A stretch of DNA of 64,000 nucleotides from Epiperipatus broadwayi (GCA_028023455.1 JAQFVV010000143.1:3043301-3107300); one strand, 5' to 3'; positions 36,330 to 49,490 are shown, counted from the first letter of the stretch. The notes: a model not told the origin generated them from the letters alone. Program-made: numbers and translations.

Positions 36330-36785
36330 CTTACATACATTTTTTTCATCAGTATGCTAAATTTAATAAACATTATCCTTTGAAATATGCACATTTTGGA
36401 TGGGGCATGTAAAATGAATCAACGATGCAAGACTTCCTAAAATAGTGTTTTTTGGTAAGCTTATACTTCGTCTACATTATAAAAATTATCTCGAAGACAT
36501 TTTAAAGAAATGCTATATTGATTGTTTTTATTGGAGACATTATCAGAGAATATATACATTGGAGGACTACATATTAGACATTGTGAAATATTTCAGAAAG
36601 ACAAGTTTTCTGCTGATGAAATTAAACGGTACTATTACAAAATATCTAACATAAAAATGGCATGCATGTTCAGTATGTGGATGTATTTGTACTTCATAGA
36701 TTGGTTTATATAGTCATTACAAAATTTATTTCTAGAGCAGGTTTTTCTTCCCCTTGGAATTGAATGTCCATACTGATTTGTGATT
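36330..36785 (+). mobile_element. RTE-2 copy c, 3' end only
   Basis: FWMGHVK (about 36395) followed by NDARLPKIVFFGKL, then CSVCGCICTS-IGLYSHY zinc-finger-like end (about 36665-36715) and the T-rich 3' tail TTTTTCTTCCCCTTGGAATTG. This is a classic short 5'-truncated LINE copy. The next element starts within a few bases of its end. Confidence 0.75.
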
Positions 36786-36788
36786 GAT

Positions 36789-39565
36789 TGTCTTATATTA
36801 AATGGGACATTACTGGACTTTGTGAAGTTACAAGGTGAAGAGACAATTGATTTAAAAAGTTGACATGTACTGTATTATAAAGGCATAAATATTGGAAATA
36901 CAAGTGGAATAGGAGTCATTATAAATAAAAAGTGGAAGAACAACATTGTGGAGATTGATGGTGTATTGGACAGAATGGCAAGATTAGTTATACAACTTAA
37001 TAACAGATATCAAATGCAGATGATTCAAGTTTATTCCCCAATAAGTTCTCATAGTGATGAAGTAACAGAAGATTTTTATATGGGTGTACAAAAGGCTTTT
37101 GATCAGAGTAAACGACATTGTAAAATTGTTATGGGAGACTTTAATGCTGGAATTGTTAAGCAAATAAAAGATGAAAGTGCTGTAGGTAATATCGGTTATG
37201 GTAATAGAAATGAGAGAGGATATAGACTTGTGAATTTTGCAGAAAAAGAAAAACTATATTATGAATTTTTTTTTTGAGAAAAATGTTAAAAGGAAATGGA
37301 CATGGAAGCATCCAAATGAAGGTATAGCAGAATTAGATTATATTTTGACTATCAGAAAATACATATTTCAAGATTGTAATGTTCTTAATAAATTTAACAC
37401 AGGAAGTGATCATCGTTTAGTAAGGTGTAAGATACATGTTAATGTAAAGCTAGAGAGACAAAAATTATTAAAGAAAACAATATTTACAGTTGATATTCCT
37501 AATCTTCAGAAACATTGTAATGAATTTAAATTAGAACTTACAAATCAGTTTCAAATATTAGTTGATTTTGAACATGATTCAGATTTGAATGAAATTAATA
37601 TGAAAATAACTGATACACTTTTAAAAACTGCAACAAAAATAGCTGTTAGAAAAAAACAGCATTTGACCAATAAAATTTCTATTGAGACTAGAGAATTTAT
37701 GAAGAAAAGAACGAATATGAAGATATACAAAGATGAGGTATTAAAAAGGATTGAATATGTCAAATTTTGTAAAATGGTGCGGAAAAGAGTTGAAAATGAT
37801 ATAAGAAAGTATAACTGTGAGCTAGCAAGGAAAGCTGTAGAAGAAAATAAAAGTCTCAAGAATATAAAACAACATTTTGGTATTGGTAGGAAATTTATAT
37901 CTGCAATAAGAAAAAAAGATGGAATTATTATTAAAAAGAGAGATGACATCATGAAATGGGTAGAAGACTTTTATCAAAAATTATATAATAATAAAGAACA
38001 AGTACCTCCTATATCTATTACATCTTCTGAATTGCCCAGAATTTTAAATGAATAAGTGAGACATGCAATAAAATGTATGAAGAAAGGAAAGCTCCAGGTA
38101 ATGATGGAATTATAATTGATATATCAAAAGAAGCAGGTGAAGAAATAGAAATTTTTTTAGCAAAGTTATATACCAAATGTCTAAGTGATAAAAATGTACC
38201 AGATGATTGGAAGAATGCAGTAATAATATTAATATTTAAAAAAGGTGATAAAGAAGATATTAGATATTAGAGACCTATGAGTCTTTTATCAGTTTTATAC
38301 AAAGTTTTTACCAAGATAATTACAACTCGTCTACAGAGAACATTGGATTTCCACCAACCAAGAGAACAAGCCAGATTTAAAAGTGGTTTTAGTACAGTAG
38401 ATCATATCCAGGTACTGAGAGAAGTTATAGAAAGGATAAATGAATATGAATTACCATTATGTTTTGGATTTGTAGATTATGAAAAGGCATTTGATTCTAT
38501 AAGCATTTCTTCAGTGATTAAAACATTGGATCATCAAGGTATAGATCCAGGATATGGTCATATTTTAAAGAATATTTATAAAAATGCAACAGCAACAATT
38601 AGATTATATAATAATACTGGAAAGGTCAACATTGAGAAGGGTGTAAGATAAGGTGACTCCATATCTGCAAAACTTTTTACAGCAGTACTGCAAGAAGTAT
38701 TTTGTGTTTTAAATGGGAAACTAAAGGAATGAAAGTAAATAGAGATTATTTAAGTCATTTAGATTTTACAGGTGATGTAGTTGTTTTTGCAAATAATGCT
38801 TTAGAGCTGCAGGAAATGTTGCAGGGGTTATCAGATGAAAGTAGGAAAGTAGGACTAAAGATAAATGTTAAAAAGACTAAAGTAATGTTTAATCGATTTG
38901 CTCAAAATGTGAAAATAAAGATTGATTTCTAAGCATTACATTTTGATAGGCAAAGTTTTAAGATTGATTATGATGAATTAGAAGAAGTTCACAATTACAA
39001 ATATCTTGGTCAGATTATTAATACAAATGGAAACATAATGGAGGCAATTAATCATAGAATTAAACTTGGTTGGAGTGCTTTTGGTAGAAATAACTTGATA
39101 CTAAAAGGAAATATGCCGTTGTGTTTGAAAAGGAAGGTTTTTAACACATGTGTTTTACCAGTTCTTACTTATGGATCTGAGACTTGGACACTTAATAAAA
39201 GAGCAATACAGAGACTTCAGACCACTCAGAAAAGTATGGAGAGATGCATGTTGGGAGTAACAAGAAGAGATCGAAAACACAATGCATGGGTAAGAGAACA
39301 AACAGGTGTTACTGACCTCATTGAAAAAATTAAAAGATTGGAGTTGGACTGGACATATTGCTAGAAGAGGTGATAGTAGATGGACAATTGAAATCTTAAA
39401 CTGGATTCCAAGAGATTGTCAAAGACCCAGAAAGAGGCCACATGTAAGATGGATGGATGAAATAAAATGTGCCGGGGTGATGTGGAGAAGAGAAGCTAAA
39501 GATCGGAAAAGATGGATTGAACTTGGAGAGACCTTCATCCTGCAGTGGATTGTAATGGTTGATGT
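36789..39565 (+). mobile_element. RTE-1 copy B, 5'-truncated and broken
   Basis: Joins RTE-1 at the LSYIKWDI point of the endonuclease and runs to the 3' end (LQWI and a short GATG tail). Kept features are MGDFNAG, GNRNERGYRL, KWTWKHPNEGIAELDYIL, GSDHRLVRCKI, VDYEKAFDS (motif A) and FTGDVVVF, where the FADD catalytic pair is damaged to TGD. The ending keeps LTYGSETWTL and DSRWTIEILNWIPRDC. Stops and frameshifts occur at 37277, 38053, 38270, 38651 and elsewhere. No target duplication was found. Confidence 0.9.
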
Positions 39566-40330
39566 ATGTATTTCAGTAATCAGTGATCATTTTTTATGCT
39601 AAATCTAATAAAATATACTAGTCATGAAATATGAACTTTGTTCATCAAATTATTCTACTGTATCTTTATCTGGATGCTTCTATGCCCATTATCTTTTGAA
39701 AAAAAAAAGAGGAATTGGTTGTAATTTTTCTTTTTCTGCAAAGCCCTAAGTATATTTCTCATTGTATTTTTATATTTCAAATAATTTTCAATTTCAGCAT
39801 TAGTGAATAAAAATATTCTACCTCTTTATTGAATTGTTAACTTATTGGGTCATAAAACTGAATTACATTTATTGGTATTTTCCATTAAGTTGAATAACTA
39901 TTCTTACTATCCTTTCAGATATATCAGCAGTCATCAAAATATTCTTTCATCTTTGTAATGAATCCTATTTGACTTATATTTTTAATATTTATGCTATTAT
40001 AGTAAAAATGCATACCTGATTTTAAACCAATTATTTCTTCATTTTTCCTACAAATTTTACAATTTGTGATTTTTTTTCTTTTGATTGCGACTTGCAATTA
40101 TAGGTGACCAAATAAAAAAATCATTGTCGAATAGGAGTCTATGTTTGAAATTCAGGAATTCTAAACATTTTTTAACCTTTATCACTACTTTTACATTAGC
40201 TAATAACTTATCAATCTCAGGAGAATGATAAAAATTTGTTTATTATGGTATAAAGAAGCACACTATCTGTTTATCCTCAAACATGCACATTGTAGCAGCA
40301 TATTTTTTTTTATCTTGTCTGTGCATTTAC
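39566..40330. other. Intron 1 sequence, nothing recognised
   Basis: AT-rich DNA. No feature supported. Confidence 0.4.
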
Positions 40331-40334
40331 TATA

Positions 40335-40875
40335 AACTTTAGTAAGTAATGATTGGTGTCAGATGGCAGTGCTTAATAATCTCTATCCTATGCTGTCCCA
40401 TCCAAAATTCCTAGACTAGTTTCAAGCATATGGCTTTCATCAGTGAGGAAATTTGGATCTTGGAACAGTGCACCTGGACCTTTAGAATATAATGCACTTT
40501 TTTTTCCAGCAACTATCATTTACCTCTGGGTTATATTATCAAGCTCAAACTGAAAAGCATATAAATGTTTTCAATCTAAGTCACCTAGCTTATATAGTTG
40601 TATAGGTCTGAATCCAGCTCAGTTTCTATATATTATAATGCCTTTAGTTTTTTAATAACTATGGGCACATCTATCTTGTGGCCAGTATTTGGTATAAACC
40701 AATAAACTATCACATGACCTAATACGTAACTTCAGCTTACATATTGCTGTTATAGCAAATACGTGTTCACCTTCTCTATGCCACTTATTGCAACCTTTAG
40801 TAAGTAATGATAGAATCCAGACATGACATTTGGCAGTTGTTACTACTTACTAAAGCTTACAGTAAATGGCATAGG
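40335..40875 (-). mobile_element. Diverged HH-family palindromic element (copy E8)
   Basis: The outer parts share AACTTTAGTAAGTAATGAT and its mirror TTACTAAAGCTTACAGTAAAT. Inside lie a minus-strand hammerhead-like core (40401-40456: CTGATGA, AAGCCATATGCTT, GAAAC, TAGTC), the conserved GATCTTGG-CAGTGCACCTGGA block, a body resembling E1, and an internal 3' end ACTATCACATGACC. The ends are approximate and no duplication was found, so this is an older or rearranged copy. Confidence 0.6.
40401..40456 (-). ncRNA. Hammerhead-like core H8
   Basis: Minus strand: TCCTCA, CTGATGA, stem II AAGC...GCTT (4 pairs, no A/A mismatch in this copy), GAAAC, TA, GTC, TAGGAA. Stem II is better paired here than in the other copies. 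Stem I pairs only partly. Confidence 0.45.
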
Positions 40876-41165
40876 AAAAGTAAAAAAAGTATCAATACAT
40901 AAGATGAAGTCATATAAAACATACATATATGTAGCTTGTTTTTAAGGAAATTTAATTACAGCCAATCAGAAAACATCTACTTTAATAAAAAGAAAGATAC
41001 CCATTTTTTAGATCTTAGAAATTTTAAATAGTAATTTTTTTTAAATTTCAAAAATAAAGAATTAAACATTTGGAATATATGTTCGTATTTATGCTTTTGT
41101 GAATACCTAATTGACTATAATTTAAACAATTTTTCTAAAATGATTTTTTTTTTTTTTAAAAACAG

Positions 41166-41316
41166 AAATTTAAATTTCCTCTATCTGTTGTGATTTGTCA
41201 TCTAGTAATAAAATTTATATTGGCCCAGATTATTCGATCTTTTTTATCACTATGTTACAAAAGGGACAATATCACTCTGTCATGGTCGGCATACGTTAAA
41301 CAGTTACTTCCTCCTG
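41166..41316 (+). CDS. SLC35C2: SLC35C2-like transporter, coding exon 2
   Basis: A T-rich tract and AACAG acceptor end at 41165; the donor GTAAGTG begins at 41317. The 151-nt exon encodes 50 residues plus the first base of a glycine codon (phase 1): K-F-K-F-P, then membrane helix 2 (LSVVICHLVIKFILAQIIRS), YKRDNITLSW, and SAYVKQLLPP. In human SLC35C2 the matching segment runs from SFHFPLF through the second helix to VVLSWADYLRRVAP, with the same spacing of the LSW-x-x-Y block. The reading frame continues exon 1 without a gap. The family moves nucleotide sugars or related solutes across Golgi/ER membranes. Confidence 0.93.
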
Positions 41317-44300
41317 GTAAGTGTGCATTTTTTTTGTATTAAATTTTAATTTCTAACATTTTCTTCCTGACTTGAGAAAATCTTGTATGTTTTAAAAATA
41401 AATTAAGTAATCTTAAATTTATTTAAAAGTTGTTCAATCTTTCTCCCTCTTTTTTTTATATTATATCTTTTATGTTTAAAATGTATGCTTATATAAGCAT
41501 TGAAATGTATATAAGGGTGCTGTCTCCACAATTAAAAGGAATCTTAATTAGTGTAAGTTTGAGTGGCAGTAAATGAATCTAAAAGTAAATATATTTATGT
41601 ATTGAAGTGGATATAGCAAATTAAGATAGATGAAAAGAAAACAGTTTGCAAACTACAATTGCCAAATAGCTTTTAATAAGACTATAAGGTTTTTTTTATA
41701 ACTCATTAAGATCAATTTAAGATAATATCTTTTTTTGGAATACAGTTTTGAATAGAGAAGAGATTCTAATTTTGGAATATTGATTTGGAGAAAAATGGAA
41801 AAGATAAATTGGAAGAAATGATAAGATTAACAAAATAGAAACATTGAAAATTTATTAAAGAAATTATGAAGCAGACAGAACAGAAATTTGATAGCATGTA
41901 CTTAAAGGTGGAGAGAAATTTTGGAGTATGCGGGTTATAGGAAAGAAAAGAACTTAATATTAAAAACAGAACAATGCATAAAGAGGAAAGCAGCAGACAG
42001 GTTGACATGATATTTAATGTTGAAATTAATAATCATGAAAGTAAAGTATAAATCTCTAACTATTTTTGAATCAGATATATGTAAGAAACTTGTTTTGCCA
42101 TCTTAATAATAATAAATAAGAATCAACTATGTTATTATTTCATGGAAATTTTTTTGATTTATCTCTGTTTTAGAAAAGTGTGATTTGGTTGATTATAATT
42201 TTCTCAACATAAATATTTAAAAGGTGTATTCAGCGAACAGAATCTTTGTTTATATATAGGTGTTCAAAGGTAGGTAGGCAGGATATTCTTGACAGTTCAT
42301 ATTAAAAACAATTCTGATTGATTTGTAATATCACTTATGAATTTGTGTATTAATTAGCACACTTTAAAATAAATTCACTCCATCGATCCTCAACACTGCA
42401 ATATTTTAATGAAATAATTTTGCTCTTTCTAAATAAAATTTATTTTAATTTGGATGAAACTAGCTCTGATTAATGAATCCTGTAATAAAAACTCACATGT
42501 TCACTTGCTCGGGAGATCATTTGTTGTTTGAGCATCTAACTGACAGATTAAGCCCTATAATTCTTTACTATTAACCACATTGAATTTTTGTCCTTACTTG
42601 GGAATTAATTCTAGATTCTTTAGGTTTTGAATCTTATTCTATCATTTTATTACAGTGATCACTATAAACATACATGTGGCAAAGGTAAATGTTTTAAACT
42701 AATGTATTGTACCTTCAAAGGAAACCTTAATGTAAGCTTGTCAGCTTTGCTCCACATTACTTTCTATTTTAGATGAAGAGTTCTACGATCATATTCTTTC
42801 AAATGAATTATTTTTTATACATTTAATATAATTTTCAACAGAAGATAGCTTTATTTACTGTCAATTCATTTCTCTATTTTGCTAAATCTGTATATCAACA
42901 GAATTATTGGTAGCAGAGGAAGCTACATCTGTAAACTTTTAAGTATCATGCATAAAATTTTTCATTTTGTTTTGTTTTATTCCTTTATTATTCATTAATT
43001 TTCATTTTTAAATAAGTTTTAATATTATTTCTGATGAAAATTTTTTTGCAAATTATTCACTTGTTTAATTAAGTTTGCACAATAACAAAATGTTTATTTT
43101 TTTTATCTGCTAAATGTTAAATTTTAACATTTCTTGTTATTAAAATATTAAATTTATATATGTCATATTACCTTTTTTTTTCAAATTTTGATATGATAAT
43201 ATCATTTTCAACTATTGACTGCAGTATAATAGTCTTTTGGAATTTATTTCAATAATGTCAGATAATTCCATCGATTATTGAAAGTCTTCTTGGACTTAGC
43301 TTAGAATTTCAACTGTTTATGGGTTATTGTTTGTTTTTTAATTTTTTTTTTTTAGTGATGTATCTGAGAAGGCTATATTTTTTTATTTTTTTCATGATGT
43401 TAGTGAATCTTGTTTGTTCTTTTACCTATATATATTTTACTTTTGATTTTTCCTTGATAATCCTAACATCCATCTCTTCATAATGTGCTTTATCTTTTGC
43501 AGTATATGTTGATTGATAAAATGTTGAAATTTTAGACTCATAAAATAGTAGTAGTAGTAAAAGAAAATATTTACTTACAGCATTTTTTTTTTTTTAAGAT
43601 AAAGAAACACATACTATTAATTAATTTTATAGAAACTAATCCATCTAAATATAATCCTGTGATTACTTTCATTTATTATCTTTTATTCATATTAATACTA
43701 GATATTTCGGGAACAAACTCTATTTATTAAACTTCTATGCTGCCATCTATTTGCAAGTTTGAGTAGTCAATAGATGCTAGATGACAGGACTGCTATGCCT
43801 GGATGTGTGGGACAGAAAGGTGCTTCACTAATGGGATACCAAGATAATTAGTAAAATTTATATGTACATAAAATTGTTTATGTTTTCAAATCATTTCATC
43901 TTTGGAAATATGTTCTGGGTGTAAATATTTTTTATTTAAATACAAGAGGAATACTTCTTAAAGTTATTTGCGACAATTATCTGGGCTAAAAATTTCTGGC
44001 ATGAGCTCGAAATATACTACATATATACTCTTATCATTATGCTAAACCAAACAGACTAATGTCATTTTGTTGTGATAATTATTAAAAAACTTTATTCATA
44101 GAAACACATTCTGATTGTATATATTTATTATTTTAACATATGAGAAATATTTCTTTATTTAAACTTATTGTGGCAGTTGCTCTAACCTCAAAACATATTT
44201 CATATATATTCTACCATTGCACAAAACTGAACAGGATGTCCTTTAATCACTATAATTAATAAAATTTATATGTAAATAAAAATGTTGAGATTTCCCAATC

Positions 44301-45324
44301 ATTTCTATTTAAATATCCTAATTTATATAAAAAGTAACATATTATTATTAATAATTTGTTTAAAAATAAAACTTCTTTTAAAAATATTGCTTCTTAATTA
44401 CATTAATTCTGAATATGATGAAATTATATTTATCAATAATGTCTTACAAGTTTTAAATGTGTTGTTTACTTGGGAATATCGATATAGTAACCACCTCTGA
44501 AATGTCAAGTCTGTGTTCAATGCTGTGTTGTGCTAACATTTTTTTAATAGAGTTATCTTTCTCTTTTTTGTTATTATTATTCTGTACTATCTTTTTACAC
44601 ATTTTACTAAATAGTTTTTTTATTTTTAATAATGATATCTGTTTTTTAAGATGGCTTATTATCTTTTTACACATTTTACTAAACAGTTTTTTCTTGGATG
44701 CATTCTTTAGCTAATACGTATATAACAATGTTTATTCAATTAAATGTTTAATTTATCATTTAAAATATAATCAGATATATGTATTATATATAGCTATGTG
44801 TATGTATCCATTAATACACATGAATATACATGCACTTGGCTAGGTTTAAACTCAAAACAAATACTACTATGAAATACAGTAAGTGAAACGGGATGTGTGT
44901 CGATATGTAACATTTCAGTATATAGATTTGACATCAATTCAGTAACTATATATTTTAGAGTTGTGAATAAAGTAGTACTGAATAGTGATATATAATAAGT
45001 CCTGTTATTTAACATCTTTTGATTATTTAAGTAGTAAAGATGGCAGAATTGGAATAGAATGAACAAAACTTGTTGCAGTGGAGTTTTGTTTAGGCTGGGA
45101 TCATGTTGTTTTTTGGTTTTATAACATCTCTAGTTAAAGGATAAAGATGCCTACAGTCATTATAAAATTATATGATACCAAAATATATAAACCTCGGATT
45201 GATCTTAGATTTATATGTCTATTCTATGCAAGAAAATTGACATAAGTTCAAAACTAAAACTTGTTTTTGAATTCCATATTATTAATTTAATAGTAAAAAA
45301 AAGAATAAAAGATAGCTACATAAT
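41317..45324. other. Intron 2, first part
   Basis: Mostly unrecognised AT-rich DNA. Near 43735-43850 a stretch with CCATCTATTTGCAAGTTTGAG and TCAATAGATGCTAG looks like a faint HH-family relic. A purine-rich block lies at 41760-42050. Near 44590 and 44660 a direct repeat of ATCTTTTTACACATTTTACTAAA occurs. No exon is supported. Confidence 0.4.
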
Positions 45325-46010
45325 GAAAAGTGCATTAAATCCAAAAGATCTAGAAGTGATAAATCCAAATCTGAAGCTCATTACTAATGTAGGCCGTAAG
45401 TCAAAACTGGTTTGGACATATAGATAAGATAAATAGAAATGGATAGAAATTTACTAAACATTATCATCTAGCAGCTAATTAATTTTTCAAACTTACAATA
45501 GCTGGATATTGTGGAGTAGAATAAATAGAATTTGCTCCTGAAACCATTTTGGAAACTGGGATCATATGATGCTTTTTTAATTTTATAACTTAGTATTTAT
45601 AAGCTCTTTTGTTCTAATTCTGTAATATATATTCTTTTCAAAACTTGTTGAACATTAATTCTATAAGTAGATTATCTTTAGCCATACTTTTTTTTTTTTA
45701 CTAAATCTGATCGCCCATTTAGCATTTCCTTCAGCACGGAAGCATTATTTACAAAAACATTCATATCATTTGCAAACCTCAGATGATTCAAATAATATCT
45801 ATCCATATTTACTGCCCATTGTTCTTGATAAAATAGTTTTAATAAAACTGTTGTAAAAACTTTTGCATAGATGAAATCGCCATTGTATTACTTTACCAGT
45901 GATAAGATTATATTCTTCAGAAGGTGATAATATTCTGATTTGATATGATATTTCAAAGTTTCAATCTGGACTGAAATGCTTATAGAATTAAATCTTTTTC
46001 ATAATCTACA
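45325..46010. mobile_element. Faint LINE remnants
   Basis: On the + strand near 45405-45445, WFGHIDKINRNG resembles the GHI block of RTE-type C-termini. On the minus strand about 46010-45690 follows the RT region of RTE-1 (AFVNNASVLKEML-like, then FANDMNVFV in place of FADDVVVF), heavily mutated. These appear to be two unrelated scraps. Confidence 0.45.
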
Positions 46011-46465
46011 AAACCAGTATAACTTATTCATTCTAACTGTAATTTTTATTAATAAATGAAAGTGTTTTTGGTTTTGTAACTATTTTTGAATCACATTCAA
46101 AACGAAATGATTTAAATTAGGTATAAGTATTCTAGCAAAATTTACCGTTATGATCATTTAGAAATTAATGTAATAGAGTAGTAATTATAAATTTTATTAA
46201 ACGCACATTATTATATTAAGTAATATTTACTAAGGCTGTAACCTTAGGAATAAGCGTCTGAAAAATTCGAAGGTAGGGACCTCTACAGGTCTTAGCCACA
46301 AGCTTACACTAGGTAAATATATATTAGATAAAATATGAAATTATTAAAATAATTAATGTTTTTGTAATACGTAATGCTAGTGGATATGAATTATTATATA
46401 AAAAAATTATATTAAGCAATTTATTATTATTGCTATCATATTATGTTATTGGCTACCCTGCATAA

Positions 46466-46700
46466 TTTGGCACAGATGGTAGAGCGTTCACTTTGGGATT
46501 AGGGGGTGATTCTGATGCTAGAACTTTTTATGAACTCTTGAGCAGTAAAACCATATGCTTTTTTTGTCTTTCCCCATTTGGCACAGATGATAGGGCATCT
46601 GACTTGGGATTGGGAGGCCCCGGGATTGATTCTGGCATCACTGGTCTGGCGCTCATACTTTTTACGAACTCCCGAGCATTAAAGCCATGTGCCTTTTTTA
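46466..46700 (+). repeat. Dimer of a tRNA-like SINE monomer (period 111 bp)
   Basis: Two tandem monomers start with TTTGGCACAG at 46466 and 46577. Each has an A-box-like TGGCACAGATGRTAG, a B-box-like GGRTTGATTCTGGC region, a shared CGAACTC(C/T)(C/T)GAGCA block and a T-rich end. The second monomer keeps more of the tRNA-like sequence. It is more GC-rich than its surroundings, which suggests a younger or transferred repeat. Confidence 0.65.
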
Positions 46701-47142
46701 AATATATTTATTATTGGCTCTAAGCATTATTAAATGCATTTTTAAATCTACACTATAAAACTTCTTAATAAATTTAAGAGAAATTCTGATTTATTCAAGA
46801 GATGATAATCGATTTTAAATGATATAAAAGATAAATATGTAATCATTAGGCATAGTGTCTTAATTCTGCAATAGATGGTGAAAAGTAAATTAATAATTTT
46901 TAGTGTTTTCATTAAATTAGCAACTGATTTTTGAAGTATCAAATAGTATTGTTAGTAGCAATATTATAAATATGGACTCTCTGTTGCTTATACCAACATA
47001 ATAAATTTGGATTATCTGTTTAATTTTGTAGCAAATACCTATTTCAAATTTTTCAACTTTAATAAACTATGTCGCAGTATTTGCAACTGCGTAATTGAAA
47101 TTTATATTTATGAACATTAAACAGGCAGCCATTTTTTTCAGG

Positions 47143-47454
47143 ATTCTTCCCAGAAAATTATTGGTGGATAACTTATTGCCATTTTATTTTACACTTCCTG
47201 AAAGATGGCTTTACTGTTATTCTAGAGGTACAAATGAAGACAAATATCTGACAGTTACCAAACAAAATCGATTTGAAAAGTTCTTATGGCTAATGAAACC
47301 ATCTTTATTTGATATGCTTCAAGTGAAAATTGTATCCAGTATTAGTAATTACTATGTAATTAATAGAAAGTCTATAGAAATTTTATTATATTATGTAATA
47401 TTTCAAGATATAGTTTTAATTTTCTTTTACCTACTTAATGATTTTCTGCATTAA
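47143..47454 (+). pseudogene. Possible PIF/Harbinger-type transposase remnant, or an orphan exon
   Basis: An open stretch reads KLLVDNLLPFYFTLPERWLY, SRGTNEDKYL, RFEKFLWLMKPSLFDML, KIVSSI, R-K-S-I-E-I-L-L-Y-Y. The spacing of W...R.....L........F..FL.(R/W)M.P..FD.LL....I......R..I....L resembles the N-terminal part of HARBI1/PIF transposases. The key DDE residues would lie further on and are not seen; the frame stops at 47452. An alternative is a single exon: TTTTTTCAG ends at 47142 and CAAGTGAAA at about 47322 could be a donor. Neither reading is proven. It is not an SLC35C2 exon: exon 2 and exon 3 join in frame without it. Confidence 0.35.
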
Positions 47455-48682
47455 TTATAAGGATTTTTAATAAATATCACCTGGTTGTCTATGTTCATTC
47501 TTTATCAAAAGATTTTGAAAATTATTAAAAATTCTAATTTGTGTTAAAACACACTTATAATAATACTAGGCATCATTTCATTTAAAAAAATGAAAGCAAA
47601 TTTTACTGAATTTGGTGAATAATAATTCAATGTTTAATATGGTTTTATGATATTATGTAAATTTGTAACATTGTAAATAAAACATTCCTTTTTATGTTGA
47701 CTAATCTCTGGATGATTATTTATTCTTTGTTGTTTCTAAAATCAATTGAAAAATGAATACTGTAATAAAATGAAAACTAAAAAAAAAAAAAAAAGATGAC
47801 TTTAAAATTATATCAAGATTGTGAACGCTATTCTCAAGATCTTCTGTCTTATTTTTGTTTTATGTGGTTAAATTATTTTAATATGAAGAAACAGTAGATC
47901 AAAACTCAAATTCTACATTTAATGCTCAAGAACCAGGACATTAACTCATCAGCATTCACTTGATCTTTGTTTTTTTTTTTTGAAAGAAAATAACATCTTG
48001 TTGAAAATAAGAGTCTGATGTGTCTTAAAAATAAGATAAATCAGTCTGAATACCCATAAGAATATGATTTGTGTCCCAACAGGAATGAAAGTCACAATGT
48101 ATTACAATGATATTTTTTGTTTTTAAAGAATTGTATTAATACTTATTGACAAATCCAAACTAATCTGAGAACATTTTCTAACTAATAATTAGATAACCAT
48201 TTGCTTGCCAATATTTTATGGTTGGCTATGGCCCATCTAGTGATAGAAAAATGCTAAGCCTTCCTGTAATAGTTTATTCAAACCATAATCCCAGGTGGCT
48301 ACCCTAACCATTATACTGTAAAGCCATGTTTCTTAAAAGATCTTAAATAGCAATTTCTTTTTTAGATTAGGGTACATATATTTTATCGGAAGAGGTGTAA
48401 TTAGTTATTTATATAATAAAAATAATATATATATATTTGCAATATGTTGGTGTACATGGCTAATAAGTGGCAATCATCTTCATAAAATGAATTTTAATGC
48501 ATTTAAAATCAGTATATATATATATAATTATAAATTGAAAATATTATGCATAAGAATTAATTTATATTTTAATTATTTAATATTCTTCATTTTATTTCTG
48601 CTAATATTTCCAAAAGTGAATATCAGATGTATGTTATTAGTTTACTTTTTTTTTCACATGCTTTTCTTATATCATTTTAACA
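47455..48682. other. Intron 2 sequence, nothing recognised
   Basis: AT-rich DNA with a poly-A run near 47780. No feature supported. Confidence 0.4.
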
Positions 48683-48960
48683 TATATTGACCACATTCCA
48701 CTCTTTTGACACTGAAGCAAAATATATTTAATATTATAGTTTTGACTGTTCCTAGCAGTCTTCGTCAGATCTATAAAAATTTAAACATTATATTAATACA
48801 ATCATATTTCATACATATATCTATTATGAAGCTGGAAATATAGTACATATTTCTGCTTTGCCTAGTGCCAATGTCATCAGCACTAGTATGGGTTTGAACC
48901 CAACCTTTTATATTAACTGACACCCATCTCATAATAGGTGGTAGTATATTTATAATCAAT
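48683..48960 (-). mobile_element. Third repeat family with a damaged hammerhead-like core
   Basis: On the minus strand: GGGTTCAAACCC (a perfect small hairpin, tRNA T-arm-like), GTGCTGATGACATTGGCAC, then CTGACGA, a five-pair stem GACTG/CAGTC, AAAAC (GAAAC changed by one base) and the end CAGTGTCAAAAGAGTGGAATGTGG. A fragment of the same end occurs on the + strand at 53463-53500, so it is a repeat. Borders are approximate. Confidence 0.55.
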
Positions 48961-49490
48961 ATTATAATCTTTTATATTTCATTAATTTTATTTTATAATT
49001 AAAACTAATCTTTTTATAATAGTTTATTTATTTTATATTTGTAAAATGTATATTGTGTTTATTTTATTAAATTGAATTGAATCCTAGATATCTATAAATT
49101 TTTACAAATATTTTAAATTCTTATATTAAAGTTCATTTTTCTTCAATTAATCAGTTGGTAACATTTTATATTTATCTTTTGATAAATGTACATTAAATAA
49201 TCAATTATGTAAACAATCCAATATTTGTAAGAAATATTTTGTAAATTTGTATTTAAATTTTATATCAAATATAAGTTTGAAAGTCATTATACCAAATTCC
49301 TAAAATTTTTCTGAATAAAATTTACATTTTTGTTAATCTAAACCTTAATTAAATAGCCTTTGTTAATACAATGACTGATAAACTTAATATGCTTGTTGCT
49401 GTTTTTTTTAATTAGCAAATGAACCCTTGGAGCATGTTTAATGCAGGATTATAGATTTCTCTCCCAAGCAGACACCAACCTCAGAGAACT
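48961..49490. other. Intron 2 sequence, nothing recognised
   Basis: AT-rich DNA. No feature supported. Confidence 0.4.

Noticed and set aside
41166-41316. Exon 2 as a chance frame or processed pseudogene
   Set aside because: Flanking acceptor and donor sites, exact phase joins to exons 1 and 3 at conserved positions, and intact introns argue for a real spliced gene.
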